From Isochrysis galbana (taxonomy: Eukaryota > Haptophyta > Isochrysidales > Isochrysidaceae), in the NCBI GenBank assembly GCA_018136815.1, contig CM030934.1:3406994-3470993 (forward strand): a stretch of 64,000 nucleotides of DNA. Direction: 5' to 3'. The notes beneath the pieces are model-generated. The model worked only from the letters and a program-made list of their open reading frames with translations, had not been told where the DNA came from and did not search any database. A program made the translations under genes and the position numbers. This document shows, piece by piece, positions 30,864 to 42,439 of the stretch (positions within the stretch are counted from its first letter, which is position 1; the number at the start of each line of letters is the position of its first letter).

Positions 30864-33800
30864 ATGCGCAGCCGGTTGGCTGAGACGCGGCGCCGGTCGG
30901 AGCCTCGCCTCGATGGGGTAGCGCTGCCGATGGTGACGCGCCTTGAGGGAAGCAGCAGTTTGTGCCTGCTCTGCTGGCTTGCGATCGGGCTCACCCTCTT
31001 AGTCGCTCTCTCTCGAGAAGAGAGGCTTGGCGGAGCCACATGGCGTGCGACGGTCTCATGGGGGAGCTTTGGCTCTCGAGGGATCTCTGGTGGAACGAGT
31101 GGACAAGTGGTGGAACACACGAGCGAGAGAGAGGACATCCTCGGCTCTGGAGCTCTCCTCCCACTCTCTCGCTCAGAGGGCGTTCTCACGCTCAGCCTCT
31201 TCCGCTCTGCCACACGGATGGCACCGTCAGCGACTCTTTCGCTCCAGTTGGCGCCGAGCGAGGCGGCTGTCTACGGCGAGAGCTACTTGCTCCTCAAGCG
31301 GCGCGTACGCCTCCAGATCTACCGCGCACGCATCAGCGGCCGGCTGCATGGCGAGGAGGCGGCGGCCGCGGCGGCCGCGGCGTCGGAAGATTCAGCCGAG
31401 GGGGGAGGCGCCAGCGGTGGGCCGAAGAAGTCGCTGCACACCCAGGGGGTCGGCTGGGGTGACGCGCGGCTGCCGGGCGCGCCGGGTGGCATCATTGACG
31501 GCATGCTGCGTCACCTTGCGCCATGGAGCGAGCCTCGCCTCGGCGGCGGCGAAGAGGGCTGCACCTCGGTGCGTACGGCGCTCGAGAGACTGCCCGAGCT
31601 GATCGCCAATGGGCTAGCCAAGCAAGCAAATTGGCTCTGTGCGGGGACCACGCAGAACGCGAGTGGCGTGCAGCCGGCACCGTCGCAGCCTGTGCATTCC
31701 CACGGCCCCCCTGAGCTCATCGTCGACGTTACGACCGAGGTTGTTGCTTCATGCGACGGCGAAGGCTGCGAGGCTCTGCAACTTGCGCGGCTGCGCGGCC
31801 TGCCGCGCCACGACTATGCATTCCGCGTCACTATTCTTTCAACGCACGCCTCGCAGCTGCCGCGCGCGCACCACCCGGCGGTTTTGCGACGGCGTCAGAT
31901 GCGCCCTGTCTCGTCGCTACGCGGATACAGCACCGACAACGAGAGCGCGCCACTCCGCGATGCGCAGTTTAGTGCACGCGGTGGTGCGCTACCCTCTATG
32001 GCCGCCAAGACGGACACGCCGCCATCGGCCGACGAGGGGCGGCCGCCGCCTATCACACCGCCCACATTTCCCCCTTCGCCACCCGCACCGCCGCGCTATC
32101 CCCCCGCGCCGCCGTGGCTCCCGGGCGGCTCGATGACCGATCCAGAGCCCATAGGTGAAGCGACATTGCTGCTCGAGGAGGCATCGGAGAATGCGGTGCT
32201 TGCGGAGCTGGCCGTGCGGCTCGCGCTCTCCGTCGCATCGCTGCTCGCGCTGCGCGCAGTGCGGCTCGGCTTGCGCGGCTTCCTGTGGTCCGATCTGCTG
32301 CCGGAGCAGCGCACGCTGCTTCCCGTCACGGCGTGCGCGCTGCTCCGCGCGCTGCCGCTCGCGTCTGCGCTGCAACTAGTCTGCGGCGGCGCCTGGCCGG
32401 CGGGAGCTGACGCGGCCGCCGCCCTCCTCTTCTACACCGGACTCTTGCTCTTCGTGCTCGTCGGGATGGACGCAGCGCAGCGTGACCCGACAGCCGCAGA
32501 TGGTGCTGCTGCCTGGCTGCCGCGCGCGCTCTTCCTGGTGCTTGCCGCTGCGCCGCCGCTTATGCTACTCATTGACGACATGACGGGCGGCCCGATGCGC
32601 CTGGCCTACCTCGCCGAGGGCACGCCCTTTGTTGTGCCCAACGCTGGCTTCACGCTACCTATCCCCTCATGGGTGGCATGGCGCGGCACCCGGGTGTCGG
32701 CACCATTGCCCGTTCTACTCGGCCTCGTGCTCGCGGTGGGCAGCGTCGCCGTTGCTTGGGTGGGCGGGCTCACACTGGCCTTCTTGCTGGAGCCGAACGA
32801 TGACGCACAGGTAGCCGCTGGTGCAGTCGCATCCGCCGGCCGGCGCTGGCGCCTGTTCCTTGCGCTACTTGCAGCGGCACCCGTGTTCGCCACTCTTGCC
32901 GCTGCTGACACGGCGCAGATGCTCGCCATCGTCTCGCTCGGGCCGGCGCCACCTGCCGCGCCCGTCCGGCTGGCGGCCGCCGTTGCCATATGGTTGCTCC
33001 TGGCAATGCTCTCGTGCCCGGCCGCGGGTATGCGAGCCGTCCAGCCCCCCTCGCCTGCGTTCGACACTCCCGCCCTTGCCCCCGCTCTCAAGCCCTTCCC
33101 ACTTCCCCACTTTGTGCGCGTAGGGATGCGCTTCCTCACAATGCGCAGTCTACGCCAAGGCGCCGAGCAGGCCCTCCGTGTTGTTGCGGTGCGCGCACTC
33201 GGCGGTGAGAGCGGAGCTCCGATCCCGAACGACCTAGCCCACTGCCTCCCCGCCAAGCGCGAAGCGCGCGTCCTGCAGGCCATCCGCGCCTTGCAGCTTT
33301 ATGCGCCACCCGTGGCGACATCTCGCACGGGCGGCAGAACGCCACATCGCGATGCCTCGCCGGTGGCCTTCAGTTATGCCGGCGTCGTTTCAGCTGGGAG
33401 TGGCGCACGGCGCGTGGCGTGGCTCGATTCCCACATGTCGTCGCGGCTCGACTTTACGCCGCCGTGGGCGCACGCCGCGCTCTACAGCCTCGCGCTCGGA
33501 GTGGCGCTTACCCTGGCCTTTTACGGACTTGAAACAGTCTACGCTCCGGCGCGCGCGGCACCCGACGCCGGCTCACCACGCGTAGAGGCCGGGTGGCCAC
33601 CGTCGCCTGCATGGCTCGCTGACTACGTGCCGCATTCGTCGCTTATTTCACAGGTGTCGCAGATGTGCTGTTTGCCTCCCGCCGTCCTACTCGCGCCGTC
33701 CCCACCTCACACACTCTTCCTCACTGCCGCATCTTTAGGTGCGCGCCGCAGCTGGGCAGGGCTGCGCCACGCCGACCGAACGCTTCGACCCCGCGGTGTG

Positions 33801-36800
33801 CTCAGGCACAGATGTGCTGCGCGGCGCACCGGTGTTGGTCCCTGCGCCCGCCACGTCCGCTCGCCAGTACTCGCTCACGCTCTTCCTCCGCGCCTTCAAC
33901 CGGTGGCATGGCGGCGAAGGCGTCGTGCGACGCGTCGGTGTCTCTATCCAGCTGGTGGCATGGCTGCCCACAGGCAACACCTCGGGCACACGCAGTGCGC
34001 CCGAGGCCGCTGACCGGGCGGCTGACGGCGGCACAGGCGAATGGGTCGACGTGGAGTGCGCTCACTACGTATCGGTGACCATTCGATGCCAGCCCGACAG
34101 TGTCGCCTGCGACCCTGTCCCGATCCACTACGCCGAGGGATTCCCGCGCCCTCGCAAGCTGCACGGCTGGATGCCGCCGACAGACGATGGCTTCTTGAAG
34201 AGTTGCGCCCTAAGCAACTGGACGGCCGGGTGGCCTGCCCCAGCGCACAGCCGCCCATGTGCACCCGTGCCACCCGCCGCGCCTATCGCGCCGCCCTCTC
34301 CGCTCGCCTATCGAGTCGCGCTCAATTTTGCTGAGCCGCGCGCGCCGCCGCGCGAACCTGGCGGCCCACCGCGGTACGATCTACGGTATGAGGCGCTGGG
34401 GGACGTCGTGTTGTGGTCACGCCGCGAGACGGTGGGTTGGGTCGACGCGTGCGTCAAGTTTGAAGTGGGCGCTGCGCTTAGTGCTGCGCTCATATGGGGA
34501 GTCTTTCTCTATGCTCGACGTGGCTCCGGCCGTCAGACGCCGCAGCAGCGCGTGTTACCTTGGGCCCTCGCCGCGCTTGCTGTCTTTGACTGCCACGGGC
34601 CTCACGCGCCGCTCATGCTCTTCGCGCCCTCCTTGTGGGACGAGTCCACTGCTGCCGCTGCCCAGGCGAGCGGTGGCTGGTGCTTTGCGGTGTTCCTCTT
34701 GTACGCGCTCGCCTCCATCCACGCTTTCGCACACGATGACCTAACGCCCCACGCAGATGGGCGGTGGGCACCACGCACGTTGGCCGCTTTCTGGCTACCA
34801 AAGCTCGTGCTGGCCGGTGCGCTCGCAGCGCTGATGTCTGTCCTCGCGCTCGAGATGGCGCGTGTCACGCCGGCGGCCAGCACCTTGTGGCCGCCGGCGA
34901 GGCGCTCTACGGAGGGTGCGCTCACATTAGCGCTTGTGATGGGCCTCGGCTACTACGTGGTGCTGTTCGCGTGGGTGGCGTTGCGCGCGCCCAGCGAGCC
35001 GCTGCGCGAGGGGCGGCGCTCACAGTTCCTGATCGAGGGCGCGTCGTCGGCAGTGATGCTGGCCGCCTTCTTGGCGCTCGAGGTGGTGCGCTCGGGTTTA
35101 GGTACGGCACTCGCACACAGCAACGGCGGCTACGCGACGCTGTTACCTCCGCTCGTTGCGTCCGGTCTTTCCGCTGCCGACGCAGCCGCTGTTGTCGATG
35201 CCCTCACGGCCGGTGGCCGAGCTCTGCAACTTCTCCTGCTAAACCTCTACTTTGTCGCACAAGCCTTTTTCTTCGCACCTTCGGCGGCCATGCGCGCCCT
35301 TCGTGCAGATGCTGCGCGGGGCGTCGACACTCAGCTCGCGGCGATCGCCGCGCTGTACCAGTGTGACCCTGAGCGAATCGGCAGCGCCGACGTGCCCGAT
35401 TCCATGCGCTCCTCAGCTCCGCGCCAGGGCAGACTCACTCCATTGCCTAGGCTCGCACCTACAAGCAGCCCGCGCAATGATGGTTTCTCTGCACAGCGCA
35501 TTGCGCCGCCAGTCGACGGCAAGGCGGTCGCGGAGTTGCTCAAATGCGGCGCCGATTCTGAGGCGCTGCCCATCAAGACGCACCGCATCTCGTCTATCGC
35601 ATCGCTACCGCCGAGGCCGTCTGTGCCTCCGCCGGAACCGCCGCTCCGCCAAGCGCACATGGAGGAATTACTGCATGTCGCCGGTGAGCCACTCAACGAG
35701 ATGCCGTCGCCTAAGGATGCCGCGTCGAGGGAGAGCGACGTGATCGCTCTGCCGCCGAAATTTGTGCCTGCGCCTGCGCCTGCCGCAGATTTGCCCGCTG
35801 CTGCGCCCCTGCTGATGCCCACGCCCTCGCCCCTTGAAGCTCCGGCAACGATGCGTGCGTCTGCGGCCGATGCCTTGCCATCGCTGCGCTTCATCGCCTC
35901 ATTCTTCCGCACCGAGTCCACGGCGGCACCAGCACCCGCAGCGGCGACGGCACCAGCACCCGCAGCGGCGACGGCACCAGCACCCGCAGCGGCGACGGCA
36001 TCGGCGCCCGCAGAGGCGATAGAATCCGCGCCCGCACCGGTGTCGGCGCGCACTTCCCTGCGCCCACTATCGGTCACAACACCAGCTTCTGCTGGCGGTC
36101 ACCTAGCTGTAGACGCGTGTTGCGTCCATCGTCCGACGTCTCCTGCCGTCACCTACACAGGGGATGCGGCGGCCGCGGCGGCCGGCCTTGCCGAATCGGC
36201 ATTCCCTTCTGCAGACGTCGCCGCTGCGCCTGTCGCTATGTCGAGCGGTACGCCCGCCTCGAGCGGGCACGCAGCCGCCGTCCTTCTCCAGACGTCGGCG
36301 CGCTGCGATCGCCCGCCGCCCCCGCCATCGCCATTGGTGGGGAATGCCTCGCCCAGCCAGCAAGGCGCGGCCATTGGCACTGAAGCACCGTGGCTTGGGG
36401 GTGTGAGCACAACGGGCCAAACGCAGGGGTGGTGGGACGGAGTGCGGCCCACGCGGCGCGAGGGTGCCTTACAACAACCTGATATGGAGGGAGAGGACGA
36501 CGCGGTGGTGGCACATGGCGTTAGTGCCTTACTTGAGTCCATCGACGTCGCGCTCGACGACAGCTTCATGCTCGTCCTCGCCGCGGATCTGCATCGACGC
36601 TCGTCACCGCTACGAGCGAGACAGATTGCCCAGCTGGCTATCGAACGTCTCTGTGTGCAGGACGAGCCGTGCGACTCCCCGCGGCTTTCTGTGGGCTCGC
36701 ACGACTCGGACGCGCCTTCACCGCTGCCACCCACTAGACGGAGCGCTACAATTGCCTTGGCGGAGAAGTTGGGTGGCCGGGCGGTGGTGCTCAATGAGCC

Positions 36801-39800
36801 GCCCCCGCGCGAGATCCCAGTTGGTTTGCTCGATCGCCTACTGGGCGAGGAGATGGTACGTGCACAGCTCGAGCTGCGATGCGATGCGGCGCTGCGTGGC
36901 GTACGCCAGGCGACGCTACGACTGCGTGAGCAACGGCAGCGGAGACGTGCGGGTGGCCTGCGGGAGGAATACGAGTCGATGGGCGCTGCCGGAAAAGCGG
37001 CGGCGAAAGAGTCGGCGCCTATGCTGCGACTGGCCGCGCGCATGCTGCGGGTATGCCCACTTCCGCTTTGCGCCAATGATGGTGCGGGGGCCTTTAGCGA
37101 TGAGGAGGTCGTTGCGGCTCACGCGCGGCTCGAGCTTTTGGCGGGCTGGACGCCGGCACCACTCGGCGCCGGCGCCGATGACGAATTCATTTCGGTTTTT
37201 GGAGGCATCGAATCGTGGGTGCGTTCCACGCGAGAGCACGACCTAGCGTCGCTCGGCTACGTGTGCTACGACGCGCTCCCACCGCCTCGTCTCGCCCCTA
37301 AGGAGCAGCGCGCGTGGGTCGAGCTGTGTAAAGAGGCGGCGGGGAGACTGACGGTCTCGCAAGCGTCCCACGTGCGCACCTTTTTGGCATCACGGCCGGA
37401 GCTAGCGGGCCTAGTAGACGCTGTCAAGGCGGCTGCCGAGGACACGGCCGCCGCCTCGCGCCCGCTGCGATACACCCACGCCCTGTTGCTGAAGGATATG
37501 GGAGGTTACACCATTCGGGGGGTCGCCCATCCCGCGCCGTGGCGGTCCGTCGAAGCCACCCTCTGTTGCGCTAGCGTGTCTGGCGAGGCCTCCACTGGCC
37601 AGGAAAGACCACGAAGCCCGCGACCAACGAAGCTCAACCACATGGCTAGCTGGAGCGGTTTCGGCGCTTCCTCCTGGGACGAATACTCGTGCACACTGCC
37701 TTCAAGAGGCTTTCAGGTCGATTTAGGCGCCCCCCTTGCCATCCGTGGACGCGCGGGGTGGCGAGACGTCGACGAGCTGCTGCTCGACACAGCTGCGCAG
37801 CTATCGCTGCGCATCTGGCTGCATGGTGCGCTCACGCGCGCAGGTGACTCAGCAGACGCCCTTGCGTGCCTGCGTGAGCTCCAGCGTCAGGCTGAATCGC
37901 CAAGCACTGAGTCATACCGGTGGGGAAGATCGAGTCGGCGCTACTCGCGGCTGGACGGCGAAGCTGGCGGCCGCTCTTCCGCGCGGCGCCGTTATGAACG
38001 TGAGCTCGAGCGTGCCCGTGCAGCTGCTCAGCACGCCGTCGTACTCGACGTGGTTGTGAACGCAGGTGGGCTGCTACGCGGCGAGGAGCGGCTGGGACGC
38101 GCGCGTTGGCTACCGCCCTGGCGCGATCCGGCCTCCCTGATCGAGGCGATAGGCCGCGAAACCGAGGCTCAGCCATGCGCCGGCTCAGCACCAGGGCTTG
38201 CCGCGTGCGCCGACGCTTGGGAGGACCACGATCTGGATGGAGACCCGCCATTCGGCGCCCAGCCCTTTGAGGAGAAGCTGGTGGCAGCGCGCGAGTTGCT
38301 CTACCGCAATTGGGAGGAGCAATCGCTTGCGGGCGGTGAAGGACAGCAAACTCTTCCGCTAATTGACGACGCTGGCAACGAAGTGGGCAGCATGGTGATT
38401 GAGGTGCGTGCTGCTGCTGCGTTTGCCGCCGTGCGTCGCAGTCTCGAGCAGGAGGAAGACAGCAGTGGGGTGGACCGGGAGGAGGCTGAGGTAACAAGCG
38501 CACGGACGGCAACCAGGTGCAAAGACGTGACACCGCTAGGCGCGGTGCACGCCAGTGGTGGCGCGCCAGCCGACGTGCTGCAGCCGCTGGCTCCATCCGC
38601 CGGGCCTTCCTTCTGGCAGAGCCTCTCCTTTCTGACGCCACATTCTGACGCTGCCGGTATGCGTGTGGCGGGGCCAAGCGAACGTTGGAAACGCGCCGAG
38701 TCCCTCACAAATCTCCTCACCCAGCGACGAGCCGGCCCAGCGCGCCACCCTCGACGATACGCGCGCTACCTCCTCATCACGGACGAGTCCTTATGGGAGG
38801 ATACACTCGACGCGCTTGAGGCGGCGCTGGCCGAACCGCACGGCCGACTGCCCCGCTGGCTTAGCGATTTGCGTTCGAAATTGGGCTCGCGCCGGGAGCA
38901 GCCGCAGCCGGTCCTGGTTATTCCACTCGATGAAGAGAGGGAGAGCGCTGTTCGTGCGCAGCTGCAGCGGCTGGGCGGTGGTGGCGGGAGCTCAGGCACG
39001 CGCCCGCGGCTAGTCCGCGCGGCTGAGATGACGATACGCGTTGTCTCCGTGCGCACCAATGCGCGCTTCGCTGCGCTCCACCGTGCTCGCTGGCTCACCT
39101 CACCGATTCTGGGACGTTCGCGCGTTCGCTTCCGCGTGACAGCACGGCTCCTCGAGCAATGTGGGTCGAACGACAAGCTTAAAGTCTTTTCGCCCGACTC
39201 CGCCGCGCAGCTACTCGAGATGGTGCGGCTGCGCAACTCGCATCACGTAGGTCGCATGGTAGGACGGCTGGAGCGCGCCGGCTTCGACACCTCGGTCCTC
39301 AAGGTGAATGCACAGGAGCTGCCGCTTGTTCGTACGCCTGCGGAGGACGCGTCGGCAGGCAAACAGCTGCTCGTGCTGCTCGCACTCCGGCCGGAAAAGC
39401 TGCGAGAGCAGGCCCGGATAGTGCGCAGGGAGCGGTTTGAGCGCGAGGGTGATCCGACGCTTCTCGAGGGCAGCGAGCCCACGCCGGCAGAGGCAGTGCA
39501 GATAATCGATCGGCTGCTCCGACTGCCGAGGCGTTACGGCGGCGCCGAACTACGTTCGCCAAGCGACGAGCGATACGCTGACCTAGGCCGGGAGGCGGGC
39601 TACCCTCCGCCCACTTGGCGCGTTGGCGGCGTTGAACTAATCGAGGCGTGCTACCCGGTGCACGACTGGGATTTCAATCGGCGGATGGAAGCCTCCCTCG
39701 CGTGGGACCACTTCTTCCTCTCCGAGGCACAACTTGCACGCTTGCGTGCGCACTACGGCGAGGAGATCGCCTTCTACTTTGCATTTTGCGACTTGTCAAA

Positions 39801-41388
39801 TCGCGCTCTGTTGCCGGTAGCCATGGTGGGACCCGTTGTGCTCGCAGTGCGCGCCATCGCACGTCAGTCGGGCTCACGCGTATACGCCGTGCTTGAGCCC
39901 TTTTACGCGGCTGGCCTTGTCCTCTGGGGTACTTATCTGCTAATGTTATGGCGCCGCCGGCGTGCCGAGCTGCAGGTAAAGTGGGGCGTCGAACACTTTG
40001 AGGGGCGCACATACGAGCGGCCGCAGTTCCACTGTTGGCACAACCCATCCACCGGCGAGCACCGCTACTACCCCGAGTGGCGGCGTACGGCAAAGCGGGC
40101 ACTCTCGCTATTGGCTACACTCTTACAGACTGTCTTTCTAGTCTTCCTCACCATCCTAATCTATCTTCACTATGTCAACGCCTTCGAGTACTACACGGGG
40201 CTCAAGAAGACGCTCATTGCTTCCGCGCTCAATGGCATGATGTACGGCCTAATCATCATGGGACTCGAGCTGCTCCTCTTCGGCGCCATCTCGCGACTGC
40301 TCACCGAGTTCGAGAACTATCGCACGCAATCGGAGTTCGAGTCAGCCTACGTCTTCAAGATGTTCTTCTTTGTTTGGGTGGATGGCTATCTATGGTACTG
40401 GATCCTAGGCCTGATCCACATCCCAGTGGTTCGCGAACACTCGGGACCCGATGGCCGGATCGACCCTACTTTCGCCCGCGAGACGACTATCTTCGGCTGG
40501 CGCGTCTTCAACGAGGGCAAGACGACCGTCGACGAGTGGATCACCTCGTTCGAGACTTCTGTCACCTTCCAGGTCGCCGGCTCCAACACCCTCATTTTAA
40601 TGCTTGAGAATTTGCTACCTGTGTTGTGGGTCTGGTTCGTGCGTTCGCGTTGGGACGCGCATACCCTGCGCGCACGCGCTTCCCTCGATTGGCCGCTTCT
40701 CCGGCGGTTGCTGCCTCCTATTGCGCGACGCAGTGGCATGACGGCCGACCGGCCGAGCGGAGCGGCACGGGCTGTTTTAGGCGACGCGGCTGTCTGGGAT
40801 ACAATGCTGCAATTGCGCGAAGTGCTGTGGGAGGGCAATCGCGCGCCCTTCGACGTCTTCTGGGATATGTACGACTCCGTGCTATACATTGGATACGTGT
40901 CAGTGCTTTCATTACAGCAACCCCTGTTCCCACTTGTCGTGTTCGTGAACAATATGATCGAGATCCGCACGGACCTCACCAAGATCGGCACCTGTCAGCG
41001 GCCGCTACCGCGCACCATCAAGGATCTGGGGGAGTGGGAGAGTTGTCTCTGGTTCCAAAACTTCCTCGCCGTACTGCAGGTCTCGCTTTTCATTGTTTTC
41101 TCGACGGATCTGCTCGACACTGTGTTCTTCACCGACCGTACAAACCCTTACTACTTTGTCGATGGCCGCCTCACGACCTACGTCCGCCTCTCCGTCGCGT
41201 TTGCCTTCTGTGTCTTGCTACTCTGCGCCATTTTCCTCATCCGCAACACAATGGGCGAATTGCCGTCTGATACGAGCGGCGTACAGCAATTGCGGCGGCA
41301 GCGGCTAGCTAATGCGCTACGCGCAAAACAAACGGCGAGCGAGCGCCACCGTAGTCGAAGCCACTCCAGCAAAGAGAAGCACGCTTAG
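30864..41388 (+). CDS. Giant multi-domain membrane protein with C-terminal anoctamin (TMEM16) domain
   Basis: Two exons, 30864-33653 and 33739-41388, phase 0, with an 85 nt GT-AG intron; about 3479 residues. Order seen: signal anchor about 31-49; Pro-rich segment; several hydrophobic helices about 445-715; TM about 868-895 followed by a soluble domain and a further TM block about 1167-1446 (an arrangement recalling Wntless/TMEM181-type proteins, weak); a very long low-complexity cytosolic stretch containing an APAPAAAT repeat; then the anoctamin core from about 2900: ACYPVHDWDFNRRM, GEEIAFYFAFCDLSNRALLP, HNPSTGEHRYYPEWRR, LTEFENYRTQSEFESAYVFK, VVFVNNMIEIRTDLTKIGTC, GEWESCLWFQNFLAVLQVSL. Anoctamins are Ca-activated chloride channels or lipid scramblases; which applies here is unknown. 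The 7.65 kb second exon is open throughout, so the fusion is not a splice guess. N-terminal modules remain uncertain. Confidence 0.88.
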
Positions 41389-41651
41389 GGATGCGGCGGG
41401 GACGGGGCGAGGCCGGCGCGCCGGCGCCAAGTTCTCCCGACCTACCATTGCCGCCATCCATGACCTGTCTGGACAATGGCAATTTGCGATGATACATTGC
41501 GCTTGTATATTTCTATATATAAGCATATGCATACACCACTTACTCAGCTCCATATCAATTTCATTACCATTGCTCAACCCCAAAGTATACCCAAAGGCAA
41601 CTATGGTCAAGTACAATCTGAAACCTAGCAAAGCCTATCCGGGGCCAGGGT

Positions 41652-41985
41652 ACTGCTAGCCCGGTCACTCACTCATTTTAACCACTATTTCCCACCTCCC
41701 CTGGGTGTCCAAGGATTCCTTAGGGTCCCCCCCTACCTGCCCCGCCAACTCCCTCCCCACTCCGAACGACCCCCTCCCGCCCCACGAAGGGCAATGGCGT
41801 CGGTGAGGGACCCCCCTCCCTTCCCCCGCGCGTGGCGGGCTATTTTGGGAGATTGGGGCGGGCGCTCACGGGAGGGAATCAGAGTGGTGAATGTGGGGCG
41901 CATCACTATTAGAAACGCGGAGCTTCCGCGACGTCCGATCGCCCGCGATCGGCCGAAGAATGGCCTGGAGGTGGTGGCCATGCAG
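41652..41985 (+). repeat. Repeat B, copy 2
   Basis: Near-exact reverse complement of 16100-16435; starts CTAGCCCGGTCACTCACTCA about 265 bp after the anoctamin stop codon and ends around AAGAATGGCCTGGAGG. Confidence 0.88.
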
Positions 41986-42439
41986 AGCCCAGAGCTCTCG
42001 CGAGCAGGGGGGGGGTGACTAGTAGGTCGCACGCTGGTTCTTGAGGGTCGCACACACTCGTACTAACCCGTCCTGGCCCCTCGCACCGCAGGAATGCCTC
42101 GATTCGATCCGGCCCGACGCCCAGGGCCACGGCCCGATTGACGTCGAGAAGCGCTCGCTTGGACGCCTGGAGGTGCAGCTCCTCATGTGGCCGTGCGGCG
42201 CGACGGGCTGGTCGCGACCGGCCCGTTCAGGGCCTGCTTGTAACCCTCAAAGCCTCCTGGCCCGGCCCCACGCGTTCGCGCCCACCGTTGATCCGAAATT
42301 TTGAGAGCTAGTGTGTGGCGTGTTCACCTCTCACCTCCGCCTTCACCGCAAAGGCGTGCGCCGTGGCCGCTAGGTACATGGATTTGGCTCCTGGGGCGGA
42401 ACCATTTCATGTGATGAGATTTAGATCGCCCTAAGCAAG
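41986..42439. other. Spacer between repeat B and satellite
   Basis: No supported gene. A frame at 42041-42304 has a splice-like GCACCGCAG before GAATGCCTCGATTCG, but no family is recognisable. Confidence 0.35.

Noticed and set aside
37832-38677. 281-codon minus-strand ORF in the giant gene
   Set aside because: Shadow of the anoctamin gene's second exon; Arg/Pro/His-rich frame typical of antisense GC-rich coding DNA.
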